Of a DNA stretch of 23,560 nucleotides, positions 7,056 to 14,279 are shown piece by piece. Position numbers and translations under genes: made by a program. Every line of letters starts with the position of its first letter. Within the stretch, counting starts at the first letter, position 1. Source of the DNA: Hungatella sp. UBA5385 (lineage in GTDB: Bacteria > Bacillota > Clostridia > Lachnospirales > Lachnospiraceae); contig DHOR01000033.1 of the NCBI GenBank assembly GCA_002409995.1, positions 22,666-46,225 on the forward strand, read 5' to 3'. The notes beneath the pieces are model-generated. The model was not told where the DNA came from and searched no databases. It saw nothing but the letters and a program-made list of their open reading frames with translations.

Positions 7056-8642
7056 TTATTTCCGACAAATTTCCACACATATCTCGCAATGTTCCGTAAA
7101 AGGAAAAAGATCCACCCCCCAGGCCCCCATCGCCTTATACCCCTTCTTCTCAAAATACTTCAAATCCCGTGCCAACGTCTCCGGCCCACAGGACACATAA
7201 ACCACCTTCTTAGGTCCCATTTTCACCACAGAATCCATAAACTCCTCAGTGCTTCCACTTCTTGGCGGATCCATAAACACCACATCTGCACGTTCCCCTT
7301 CTTCAGCCATAGAAACCATAAACTTCCCAGCATCATTACAGTAAAACTTCACATTTTTCACATCATTCAGCTTAGCATTTTCCACAGCGTCCCTAACAGC
7401 GTCACGGTTCATCTCCACGCCAATTACTTCCTTCGCCTGTCTACTCGCAACAATTCCAATAGTTCCGATACCACAATATGCATCAATCACCCTCTCCTTA
7501 CCAGTAAGTCCTGCTGCCTCAATAGCTTTCTGATACAGTACTTCCGTCTGTACCGGATTAACCTGATAAAAAGACTTAGAAGAAATGCGGAACCGGCACC
7601 CGCAAAGAGTATCCTCAATATACCCTTTACCATACAAAACCTGTTCCTTATCCCCTAAAACCATACTTGTATTCCGATTATTAACATTCTGAACAATTGT
7701 AGTGATCTCCGGATGCTTTTCCCGTAAAGCCTTTACAAAGTTGTTTTTCGATGGAAATATAGGAGAAGCTGTTACAAGCACAACCATAATCTGTCCTGAT
7801 GTAAAACCGCGTCGTATCAATACATGCCGTAAAAGTCCATATCTTGTATCCTCATCATAAGTGAGGATTTTAAAGGATTTCAGCATTCCCCGAATCGTAC
7901 CAATAATCTCATCTGCCTTTTCATCCTCAATCAAACATTTTTCAACAGGCACCACACGATGGGACTTTGCTTCATAGACACCGGAGATTGGATTACCTTT
8001 TTTATCATGATCAAAAACTGCATGGACCTTATTTCTATAATGATAGGGATTTTCCATACCTACAATAGGGTAAACCTTGCAAAATGGCTTCAGTAGTTTT
8101 TCTAAATTCTTCTGCTTTTGCTCCAGCTGTTTGTCATATGGGACGTTAAGAAGCTGACAGCCACCACAGCGCTCAAAAACAGGGCATAGTGTTTTGGCAA
8201 TTTTATTCTCTGATTTAAATCCTGATGATTTGGCACGTCCTGATGGTTTTTCTCTAGTCATGGATTTCGTCGATTTTGCTGATGTTCTGTTTGTAATATT
8301 TTTATCTCTCGCAGGTTTTTCTTCTGACTTCGATGTACTATAAAACTCACGTTTTCCAGCGTCTCCATCTTTTCTGCTCCATCGGCTTCTATCACTTTTA
8401 CTACCGTCTCTTCCATGGCTGTCACTGTTTTTTCTATCACTGTTTCTTCCGTCACTCTTTCTACTGTCGCTATCACCACTTTTTCCGTAGCTCCCACCTT
8501 TTCTTCCATAACTTCCATCATTTCCGCCATGGTGGCTTCCACTATCTCCTACACGACTCTCGCTATTTCGCATATTAGCTCCGCGGCTTCCACGATTCCC
8601 ATCTCTGCCACGATTTCCATTTCCTGCAATATTCTTTGCCAT
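7056..8642 (-). CDS. TrmA/RlmD-family RNA (uracil-C5) methyltransferase with long disordered N-terminus
   Basis: The 528-residue protein transfers methyl from SAM to C5 of a uridine, usually in 23S rRNA. From residue 153 it is canonical: a 4Fe-4S site C153-x5-C159-x2-C162 with a likely fourth ligand C236, the SAM motif DAYCGIGTIGI, DPPRSG, the catalytic C485 in YVSCGPETLARDL and E520 in FPFTEHCEICVE. No TRAM domain is visible. Instead residues 1-150 are a low-complexity tract rich in Gly, Ser, Arg, Asp and Lys, with RG/GR and DSR/SDR runs. GAGG lies about 10 bp before the ATG and the same frame stays open throughout, so the extension appears real. Which uridine is modified cannot be told. Confidence 0.92.
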   Translation of the reverse strand: MAKNIAGNGNRGRDGNRGSRGANMRNSESRVGDSGSHHGGNDGSYGRKGGSYGKSGDSDSRKSDGRNSDRKNSDSHGRDGSKSDRSRWSRKDGDAGKREFYSTSKSEEKPARDKNITNRTSAKSTKSMTREKPSGRAKSSGFKSENKIAKTLCPVFERCGGCQLLNVPYDKQLEQKQKNLEKLLKPFCKVYPIVGMENPYHYRNKVHAVFDHDKKGNPISGVYEAKSHRVVPVEKCLIEDEKADEIIGTIRGMLKSFKILTYDEDTRYGLLRHVLIRRGFTSGQIMVVLVTASPIFPSKNNFVKALREKHPEITTIVQNVNNRNTSMVLGDKEQVLYGKGYIEDTLCGCRFRISSKSFYQVNPVQTEVLYQKAIEAAGLTGKERVIDAYCGIGTIGIVASRQAKEVIGVEMNRDAVRDAVENAKLNDVKNVKFYCNDAGKFMVSMAEEGERADVVFMDPPRSGSTEEFMDSVVKMGPKKVVYVSCGPETLARDLKYFEKKGYKAMGAWGVDLFPFTEHCEICVEICRK

Positions 8643-8769
8643 TCCGCAATATCCTCTTTCCTTTTTTTAACTCTTAAATGATTTATATAATTCACACATC
8701 ACAATTAATTTCCGCTAGTCCATCTTAAATGCAAATCAAATTTATTCAATCTGAAATATTATACAAATT

Positions 8770-8812
8770 CAATAGTCCTATTATAATACAATCCTCCCCA
8801 TAAAACCACCAT
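8770..8812 (-). repeat. 43-bp promoter-like repeat, copy 2 (promoter of the methyltransferase gene)
   Basis: This is the partner of 94-137. On the minus strand TGGTTT (8803-8808) and TATAAT (8780-8785) are 17 bp apart, so this copy is a plausible promoter for the RNA methyltransferase with a leader of about 120 nt. No other gene lies in the 310-bp gap between 8643 and 8953, which also holds the terminator at 8826-8865. Confidence 0.55.
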
Positions 8813-8825
8813 ATTTGCAACAAAA

Positions 8826-8865
8826 GGACTCCGGCAAACTAAATTTCACTGGTCTACCGAAGTCC
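8826..8865 (-). terminator. terminator of the broken MBL gene
   Basis: Arms 8826-8839 and 8852-8865 have three mismatches as plus-strand RNA. As minus-strand RNA all 14 positions pair, three as G-U. TTTTGTT follows the stem on the minus strand. The pairing pattern shows the transcript it serves is the minus-strand one. Confidence 0.7.
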
Positions 8866-8953
8866 AATTACAGATAAAATAACCTACGAGTGGTTTTTTA
8901 TAAAATTTACTCTTTCTGACGAAATTTTGTACTTTTCTCTAAGAATCCATTTA

Positions 8954-9444
8954 TTACTCTCTCAACATTTCCAGTCTTTCATCACTCAATGTTCTGAAAA
9001 CCTGGCAGTATTTCCGAAATCCATTCTGTCCAATTATATAAATATTGGGCATGTAAGCCATTCTTTTTTTAGAATATCCGATACGCTCCAGACCATTATC
9101 TATGGAAGTATGATTGCTCAATGCCACATCTACTTCTTTAATCATTGCTTCATTAATAAAATGGTATGATCAACATGTCCATGCGTCAATATCATTTTTT
9201 TAATTTCAGCAGGATCCCAGCCCACATCTGTAATTGATTCTACTATTGCATCAAAAGCTTCTTTAGCCGGCCATATCGCATCAATTACGATTAAGCCATC
9301 ACTGGACTTTAGTACGAAACAATTCGTTTCTCTTTGTGAAACAATCAATAAATCATCAAAAATCAGGGCATGAGTAAAAAATGACATGTCTTCCATTGCC
9401 TTTATTGTTTCTTTTGTAATTATTGGTTTATTTAATCTTTGCAT
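8954..9444 (-). pseudogene. metallo-beta-lactamase-fold hydrolase gene with internal deletion
   Basis: The first frame (9142-9444, 100 residues) has the N-terminal half of an MBL-fold enzyme, ending with the metal motif THGHVDHT and then ILLMKQ-stop. A second frame, starting at 9145 and overlapping it by four bases, gives a typical C-terminus (VDVALSNHTSIDNGLERIGYSKKRMAY, then FRKYCQVFRTLS; quoted with breaks). Relatives are usually about 300 residues, so some 130-150 codons with the remaining metal ligands are missing and the join is out of frame. Ribosome-binding site, hairpin leader and terminator are still present. Neither half should be catalytic. The substrate of the original enzyme is unknown. 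Confidence 0.75.
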
Positions 9445-9456
9445 TTAAGTTTTGCT

Positions 9457-9493
9457 CCTCTATACAATTTTTTATTTTACAATTATATAGAGG
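9457..9493 (-). promoter_or_regulatory. leader hairpin enclosing the MBL ribosome-binding site
   Basis: Arms 9457-9469 and 9481-9493 pair over 13 bp (one G-U) as minus-strand RNA with an 11-nt loop. The 3' arm contains GAGG, the ribosome-binding site 12-13 bp before the start codon at 9444. Folding would hide it. The same DNA also contains TATAAT on the minus strand (9482-9487), so an operator at a promoter is the alternative. Confidence 0.45.
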
Positions 9494-9576
9494 CTGAACG
9501 ATTCTTTGGATGCATTCTTAAATATTGTTCCACTATTTCACCTTCTCTTAAAATCTATTTTTATAAGATCTACTCC

Positions 9577-10248
9577 CTATACCACCATTCCCTCATCCAC
9601 AATCCTCCAATCAATCGCCCCACGCCCTGTTTTCACCAGAAACTCATTAGTTTGGGAAAATGGTTTTGTCCCGAAGAATCCGCCTCTCGCCAAAGGAGAA
9701 GGATGAGGTGCTTTTAACAACAAATGGTTCGGATTGTCGATCCCTTTTGCCACTTCCTGAGCGTGATTGCCCCAGAGAAGGAAAACAAGAGGTTTGTCAT
9801 AATCATTTAACACATCAAGCACATGTTTGGTAAATGTTGCCCAGCCATACTTTTTGTGGCTTCCGGCTTTACCTTTTGTAACGCTCCAGCTTGTATTCAT
9901 CATAAGAACACCCTGTTTTGCCCATGAAGCTAAATATCCGTGATCAGGTGCATCAATGTCTATATCACTTTTCAATTCCTTATAGATGTTTTTCAGACTT
10001 GGCGGTATCTTAATTCCCTTCTTTACAGAAAAGCACAATCCATGAGCCTGACCTGGACCATGATATGGATCTTGTCCTATAATTACCACCTTTACATTAT
10101 CATATGTACATAAGTCAAAGCAGGAAAACATCTCATCCTGCACAGGATATACCTCGTCGTTCTCCCTGGCACCATCCACTTTATTCATCAGTTCAATAAA
10201 ATACTCTTCCTGCTGTTCTTTCTCTAAAAAGTCACTCCACTCATTCAT
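9577..10248 (-). CDS. ung: uracil-DNA glycosylase (family 1)
   Basis: This 223-residue enzyme removes uracil from DNA as the first step of base-excision repair. The water-activating motif GQDPYHGPGQAHG (58-70, catalytic D60) and the HPSPLA motif (H182 onward) are both intact, and the length is normal for the family. GGAGG lies six bases before the ATG. It is followed on the same strand by the broken MBL gene and preceded by a GyrI-like gene 78 bp away. It probably has no functional link to them. Confidence 0.97.
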   Translation of the reverse strand: MNEWSDFLEKEQQEEYFIELMNKVDGARENDEVYPVQDEMFSCFDLCTYDNVKVVIIGQDPYHGPGQAHGLCFSVKKGIKIPPSLKNIYKELKSDIDIDAPDHGYLASWAKQGVLMMNTSWSVTKGKAGSHKKYGWATFTKHVLDVLNDYDKPLVFLLWGNHAQEVAKGIDNPNHLLLKAPHPSPLARGGFFGTKPFSQTNEFLVKTGRGAIDWRIVDEGMVV

Positions 10249-10326
10249 GTTCAGCCTCCGTCATTTTGCTTCTTTTTCTTAAATACTCCCATATAAAAAG
10301 AAACCTTTCTCATAATGTTCCTTCCA

Positions 10327-10800
10327 CTATAATTTCCTAATCGGAAAAAACATATAAGGCTGTCCATTTTCTTCCGGACAGATAAAATCATGTACTGCAC
10401 CGGCAAGCTCCAGATTCTGGTCTTTCATATAAGCCATAACCAATGAAAATACATTCTCATCCTCGCATTTCACATAAAGATATTCATAGCCTGGAATTGT
10501 CCATTTCACCCAGCCTTCAGGTGCTTCCGCCTCATCTTTTACTTCCACACCTGCAAGATACAGGCCTTTTGTGTAATTTTCTTCCCATGGCTTGAAAGAG
10601 CGGGATAAGTCTGACATAGCTCCCCAAACACCGGCTACATTACCATTTTCATTATATTTTGCAAGAGGAAGGACTGACAGAAAATCTCCGTTGGCCTCTT
10701 CCCATAATCTCTGAATGAATCCATCTCCTTCATTGGTAGAACCTTCTTTTCCTATGATGGAAAATGACTCTTTAATACATCTTTTTATATCCATATTCAT
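10327..10800 (-). CDS. GyrI-like small-molecule-binding domain protein
   Basis: The protein is a stand-alone GyrI-like/AraC-effector-binding domain (about 155 residues). Supporting segments are an N-terminal FSIIGKEG strand, WGAMSDLSRSFKPW, LYLAGVEVKDEAEAPEGWVKWTIPG and a final YMFFPIRK strand, the usual alternating pattern of the SHS2-type fold. Such proteins bind amphipathic or cationic small molecules. Two ATGs are possible: AAGGAG is three bases from ATG 10800 but nine from ATG 10794, so the second is the better start. No DNA-binding domain is attached. The ligand is unknown. Confidence 0.75.
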   Translation of the reverse strand: MNMDIKRCIKESFSIIGKEGSTNEGDGFIQRLWEEANGDFLSVLPLAKYNENGNVAGVWGAMSDLSRSFKPWEENYTKGLYLAGVEVKDEAEAPEGWVKWTIPGYEYLYVKCEDENVFSLVMAYMKDQNLELAGAVHDFICPEENGQPYMFFPIRKL

Positions 10801-10907
10801 CTGCTCCTTGTAATTTCTGTAAAAGATTTTTTATATACAGATCATATCATGAAATCCATTTTGAATCTACAATAGAATAGCTACCTAAAAGAACAACAAA
10901 GAAAAAA

Positions 10908-10952
10908 GAAGATATGCCATCAAAGGAACTCACCCTTCATCCACATATCTTC
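10908..10952 (-). terminator. terminator of the SPFH/RHH operon
   Basis: GAAGATATG (10908-10916) and CATATCTTC (10944-10952) are perfect 9-bp arms. On the minus strand the stem is followed by six T's. It lies about 30 bp beyond the ribbon-helix-helix stop codon. Confidence 0.7.
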
Positions 10953-10981
10953 CTATTCTCAAACATATTAAAAAGAGGTCT

Positions 10982-11185
10982 TTACTTAATATCAAGATCA
11001 AGAGGTTTATCCAGCTCTTCCGATACATACTTCCCATCTTTTTTTCTCTGTTTCACACATTCCGTCAATAAATACTCAATCTGTCCGTTAACGGAACGGA
11101 AATCGTCCTCCGCCCACGCAGCAATTGCACTATATAATTTTGCAGATAGCCTGAGAGGCACCTGTTTCTTCTGTGTATCTCCCAT
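10982..11185 (-). CDS. Arc-like ribbon-helix-helix DNA-binding protein
   Basis: The 67-residue protein opens with a beta-strand of RHH type (KKQVPLRLSAKLYSAIAAWA, residues 6-25). Two helices follow, including DFRSVNGQIEYLLTECVKQ, the pattern of Arc/MetJ-like repressors that dimerise and insert a two-stranded ribbon into the major groove. A charged tail (KKDGKYVSEELDKPLD) completes it. AAGGAG precedes the ATG, and the gene starts 16 bp after the SPFH stop, so the two are co-transcribed. A tandem 8-bp palindrome at the operon promoter (12248-12266) is a natural autoregulatory target (inference). Confidence 0.8.
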   Translation of the reverse strand: MGDTQKKQVPLRLSAKLYSAIAAWAEDDFRSVNGQIEYLLTECVKQRKKDGKYVSEELDKPLDLDIK

Positions 11186-11201
11186 TTTCCATCTCCTTGT
11201 A

Positions 11202-12221
11202 TTAATATAAGCTTCCTGAATTTACGATTGGCTGAGCATCACGGTTTCCGCATAATACAACCAGCAGATTGGATACCATAGCTGCCTTTCTTTCTTCATC
11301 AAGCTCTACCACATTATTTTCATTTAAACGTTCCAGGGCCATTTCTACCATGCCCACTGCACCATCTACAATCATTCTTCTGGCGTCAATAATTGCTGAT
11401 GCCTGCTGACGCTGCAGCATTACAGCTGCAATCTCTGGTGCATATGCAAGATAAGTAATTCGTGCCTCGATAATCTCCAGACCTGCCTCCTGGACTTTCT
11501 GCTGAATCTCTTCACGGATTCGGTTTGCCACCACTTCACTGGAACCACGAAGACTTCCCTCGTCCGCAATTCCATCACCTGTAGTATCTACATTAGGAGC
11601 CACATCATATGGATAGACACGGACAATATTCCTCAGTGCGCTGTCACACTGCAAAGACAGATATTCCTTGTAATTATCTACATCAAATACCGCTTTTGCT
11701 GTATCAACAACTCTCCACATAACTGCAATACCTATTTCAACAGGATTTCCCAGACAGTCATTGATCTTCTGGCGATTGTTATTCAGGGTCATTATTTTCA
11801 GTGAAATCTTCTTGCTGGATAATTCCATATCAACAGTTTGACCGGTACCTGTGGAAATGCCTGACTTTTGTAAAATACCGCTTACATCACCACTCTGGCT
11901 CAGCCTTGTTTTTGCAGCCGGATTGATGGCTGTACAAAATGGATTCACAAAATAAAATCCCTCTTCCTTTAGTGTTCCAATATAATTACCAAATAAAGTC
12001 AAAACCAATGCTTCCTGAGGCTTAATTACTTTTAATCCCATAAATGGAATCCAGCCTATAACCAGCCATACGATGCTGATAATCAGCAAAACAGGATTTC
12101 CTCCATCGTCCAACATAATAGCGCCTAATACGACGCCGATACAAGCCAAAACATAAAGCGCAAGTGTAAGCAGCAAAACTGTCATACCATTTTTGCGTGA
12201 TCCAATCACTTTCTCTTTCAT
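11202..12221 (-). CDS. SPFH/band-7 (stomatin-like) membrane protein
   Basis: The 339-residue protein begins with two hydrophobic segments (about 13-36 and 43-63). The SPFH domain starts at KVIKPQEALVLTLFGNYIGT and includes the long helical part (SSEVVANRIREEIQQKVQEAGLEII, then ARITYLAYAPEIAAVMLQRQQA; quoted in two pieces). SPFH proteins oligomerise at the membrane and scaffold other proteins. The C-terminus is short and lacks a further recognisable domain. It is first in an operon with an RHH regulator. A strong promoter (12258-12286) abuts the stop codon of the upstream amidase gene, and GGAGG precedes the ATG. The cellular partner is unknown. Confidence 0.9.
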   Translation of the reverse strand: MKEKVIGSRKNGMTVLLLTLALYVLACIGVVLGAIMLDDGGNPVLLIISIVWLVIGWIPFMGLKVIKPQEALVLTLFGNYIGTLKEEGFYFVNPFCTAINPAAKTRLSQSGDVSGILQKSGISTGTGQTVDMELSSKKISLKIMTLNNNRQKINDCLGNPVEIGIAVMWRVVDTAKAVFDVDNYKEYLSLQCDSALRNIVRVYPYDVAPNVDTTGDGIADEGSLRGSSEVVANRIREEIQQKVQEAGLEIIEARITYLAYAPEIAAVMLQRQQASAIIDARRMIVDGAVGMVEMALERLNENNVVELDEERKAAMVSNLLVVLCGNRDAQPIVNSGSLY

Positions 12222-12247
12222 AGCTATTTCCTCCGTTTTTATCTTTT

Positions 12248-12286
12248 TGATATCATAATGATATCATATAAAATACAGAGTGTCAA
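12248..12286 (-). promoter_or_regulatory. SPFH operon promoter with tandem palindromic operator candidate
   Basis: On the minus strand, TTGACA (12281-12286), 17 bp and an extended TGA-TATCAT -10 (12258-12263) form a near-consensus promoter. Two copies of the palindrome TGATATCA, at 12248-12255 and 12259-12266, are centred 11 bp apart, one helical turn, and overlap the -10. RHH repressors such as MetJ bind tandem 8-bp boxes, so the co-encoded RHH protein is the likely ligand (inference). Confidence 0.65.
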
Positions 12287-12287
12287 A

Positions 12288-12770
12288 CTATTTTCTCACA
12301 CCTGCAATATGTAAAAATCGTGCCTGACCATAATCATATGTGCTCAAAGGGCGCATATAGGCGTCATCTGTATGTGCTGCAACATAGATATCATTTTCAT
12401 CCACTCCCACAATTATAGGACTATGATAGAAATGTCCCGATTCTGTACCAAGCTGCACCAGATCACCGGGAAGTACATATGCTCTTGAAGTTACCTCTGC
12501 AAATGGCCCCATCCCCTTATTTCCAACAAGAAAATTGTACAGATAAGATACCCCTGTCCAGGAAGGAGTACGGCTGTTAATACTATAATAATACCAGCCA
12601 AATACCTTAGTATGATTCATAACACCGCTTCCTGCATAAAGACACTGAGAGACAAAGTTGGTACAATCCCCTCCCATTTTATCAAAATTCGTATATGCAG
12701 GATTGCGTCCAAATGCCCACTTCTGTGCATAATCTGTTGCTTTCTGCCTGTTATACTCTGTCACTGTCAT
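12288..12770 (-). CDS. amidase-domain protein (Amidase_6 type, NlpC/P60-like fold)
   Basis: The 160-residue protein matches the putative amidase domain usually written Amidase_6: YNRQKATDYAQKWAFGRNPAY at the start, then GGDCTNFVSQCLYAG with the presumed nucleophile C36, GDLVQLGTESGHFYHSPIIVG with H116, and AAHTDD near 131-136. These are the Cys/His features of cysteine amidases and peptidases acting on peptides or peptidoglycan. There is no signal peptide or membrane segment, so a cytoplasmic role or unusual export is implied. It is divergent from the ProX gene across 153 bp. A broken copy of the whole pair lies at 216-1357. Confidence 0.85.
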   Translation of the reverse strand: MTVTEYNRQKATDYAQKWAFGRNPAYTNFDKMGGDCTNFVSQCLYAGSGVMNHTKVFGWYYYSINSRTPSWTGVSYLYNFLVGNKGMGPFAEVTSRAYVLPGDLVQLGTESGHFYHSPIIVGVDENDIYVAAHTDDAYMRPLSTYDYGQARFLHIAGVRK

Positions 12771-12868
12771 TAACTTTAATCACCACACAGTCATATTTAA
12801 TTTATACAGCTTTTTAATTCATATGACATTTCAAAAGAGTTCATACCACGGAAAACCAAAATATAATT

Positions 12869-12896
12869 TTGCATTTTCCCTCTCTTAAGTTATAAT
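12869..12896 (+). promoter_or_regulatory. promoter of the ProX-type gene
   Basis: TTGCAT (12869-12874) and TATAAT (12891-12896) are 16 bp apart, followed by AGGAGG at 12909-12914. The same layout survives in the relic at 740-767, which supports its function. Confidence 0.65.
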
Positions 12897-12923
12897 AGTA
12901 AAAAACACAGGAGGTACTTGATT

Positions 12924-13502
12924 ATGCAGCCAGATGACACTTTTTATATTGCACCTGAAGTAGAAACAGGCAGACCTGATAACAGCTCCAATCGCTTGCC
13001 CAAAGAAATCCGGGTTTATGATCTTTTGGACAAGCTTGATATTACCTATAAAAGATTGGATCACGATCCTACAGCAACCGTTGAGTCCTGCCATGATATT
13101 GATAAAATACTGGGTGTTGAGATATGTAAAAATTTATTTCTCAGAAATACCCAGAAAACCAGTTTCTATCTGCTTCTGATTCCAGGTAATAAAAAATTTA
13201 AGACAGCTGTTTTATCCAAACAAATAGGTTCAGCCAGACTCTCATTTGCAGAAGCAGAATATATGGAGGAGATACTGGATATTACTCCTGGATCGGTTTC
13301 TGTTCTGGGATTGATGAATGATAAAGAACACAAAGTTAAGCTTTTGATCGATCAGGACGTTCTGACAAAAGAGTATTTTGGCTGTCACCCTTGTATCAAT
13401 ACCTCCAGTTTAAAGATTAGAACTTCTGATCTTATAGAGCGGATTCTGCCTGCGATCAACTATGATTATACGCTGGTTGAACTTCCATATGTAGAAATAT
13501 AA
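12924..13502 (+). CDS. ProX/YbaK-type aminoacyl-tRNA deacylase
   Basis: The 192-residue protein resembles the stand-alone prolyl-tRNA editing domain (YbaK/ProX/PrdX), which hydrolyses mischarged tRNA such as Ala-tRNA(Pro). Features are the start YDLLDKLDITYKRLDHDPTA, CKNLFLRNTQK with the conserved Lys, SVLGLMNDKEHKVKLLIDQD and the GCHPCINTSSLK motif near the C-terminus. ATG 12924 is chosen because AGGAGG ends nine bases before it. An in-frame TTG at 12918 would be only three bases away. Nothing nearby belongs to the same pathway, although a tRNA-Pro gene occurs 3.5 kb downstream. Confidence 0.88.
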   Translation: MQPDDTFYIAPEVETGRPDNSSNRLPKEIRVYDLLDKLDITYKRLDHDPTATVESCHDIDKILGVEICKNLFLRNTQKTSFYLLLIPGNKKFKTAVLSKQIGSARLSFAEAEYMEEILDITPGSVSVLGLMNDKEHKVKLLIDQDVLTKEYFGCHPCINTSSLKIRTSDLIERILPAINYDYTLVELPYVEI

Positions 13503-13595
13503 TCTGCAAAGTTTTTACTAGTGTATTGATTACGCAAATTTGTAAAGTCAATTCAATAAGTAAATTCTTTAAATAACTCTTTAAACAAATTTTTC

Positions 13596-13657
13596 TTGAC
13601 TTATCTTTTTTATGTGGTATATTTATATCATGAAGTTACAAATATACCACATGGAGG
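13596..13657 (+). promoter_or_regulatory. promoter and perfect 13-bp inverted-repeat operator of the DUF3796/XRE pair
   Basis: TTGACT (13596-13601) and TATATT (13618-13623) are 16 bp apart. The arms ATGTGGTATATTT (13612-13624) and AAATATACCACAT (13640-13652) form a perfect inverted repeat with a 15-bp spacer. The left arm covers the -10 box and the right arm abuts GGAGG (13653-13657). The arrangement fits a repressor site for the XRE protein encoded second in the operon (inference). In RNA, the same symmetry could form a hairpin next to the ribosome-binding site. Confidence 0.75.
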
Positions 13658-13663
13658 TGTTTT

Positions 13664-14017
13664 ATGAAAAGATATGTTTATGGTTCATTGGGATTTCTTT
13701 CCCTGCTTGGTCTCATAGGAATATTCACTGAAGAACGGATTTTTCTTTCTTATTTAGCTTTTGTTGTTAACTTTGAATACTTTTTTAAAAAAACAGATGA
13801 GATGATGGATGAGTACATGGGGAAATCATCAATTAATGGATTTTACGGGGGAATGATCGCAATGGCAATTATTACTCTCATCAGCATGATTTCCATGACT
13901 CCTTATCAGGCGCTGACCTTGGGTTTGGCATGGGGCTGGTCTGTCAGCATCGGAATCCATGCTCTGTCAACTCTGTATTATGGATATAAAGAAAGATGGG
14001 CTTTAAAAAATGATTAA
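13664..14017 (+). CDS. DUF3796-like small membrane protein
   Basis: The 117-residue protein has two N-terminal hydrophobic stretches (LGFLSLLGLIGIF and FLSYLAFVVNFEYFF), a short polar segment KKTDEMMDEYMGKS and two more hydrophobic helices (GGMIAMAIITLISM and LGLAWGWSVSIGI). That gives about four membrane helices. It resembles DUF3796-type proteins that are commonly paired with a small XRE regulator. The function of the family is unknown. GGAGG lies six bases before the ATG. The stop codon overlaps the start of the regulator gene by eight bases, implying translational coupling. A truncated copy lies at 5870-6124. Confidence 0.75.
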   Translation: MKRYVYGSLGFLSLLGLIGIFTEERIFLSYLAFVVNFEYFFKKTDEMMDEYMGKSSINGFYGGMIAMAIITLISMISMTPYQALTLGLAWGWSVSIGIHALSTLYYGYKERWALKND

Positions 14018-14213
14018 GAATCGGATAAAAGAATTAAGAGCAAGAGATAACATGAAGCAGGAGGAACTGGCTAATTTAGTAGGTGTTCGAAGAGAAACCA
14101 TAGGAAATTTAGAAAAGGGCAGGTATAATCCCTCTCTGGTACTGGCGTGGAACATTGCAAAAGTATTTGAGGTTACAATTGAAGAGGTGTTTACCATAAC
14201 TGATGAAGATTAG
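14010..14213 (+). CDS. small XRE-family HTH regulator
   Basis: This is a 67-residue single-domain Cro/C1-type protein. The recognition region is QEELANLVGVRRETIGNLEKGRYNPSLVLAWNIAKV (residues about 18-53; quoted as a motif region), followed by a FEVTIEEVF tail typical of small regulators of this kind. It overlaps the membrane-protein gene by eight bases and ends just before a shared terminator. It most likely represses its own operon at the 13-bp inverted repeat (13612-13652). It could be one half of a membrane protein/regulator pair responding to envelope stress, which is inference only. Confidence 0.9.
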   Translation: MIKNRIKELRARDNMKQEELANLVGVRRETIGNLEKGRYNPSLVLAWNIAKVFEVTIEEVFTITDED

Positions 14214-14220
14214 ATGGATA

Positions 14221-14270
14221 AAAGGACACCGATATCTGACTTTACTAACAGCCAGATACCGGTGTCCTTT
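14221..14270. terminator. shared terminator of XRE and aminopeptidase P genes
   Basis: Arms AAAGGACACCGATATCTG (14221-14238) and CAGATACCGGTGTCCTTT (14253-14270) pair over 18 bp with one A-C mismatch on the plus strand. On the minus strand this becomes a T-G pair. The genes converge here and both need an end. Confidence 0.9.
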
Positions 14271-14279
14271 TATTTCGGC

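Noticed and set aside
7008..7658. A 216-codon plus-strand frame opposite the RNA methyltransferase gene
   Set aside because: It is the complement of conserved catalytic coding sequence, has His/Ser/Pro-rich composition typical of antisense frames and no ribosome-binding site.
8258..8578. Several open frames on both strands across the methyltransferase N-terminus
   Set aside because: Low-complexity repeats lack stop codons in several frames. Only the minus frame continues into recognisable catalytic motifs.
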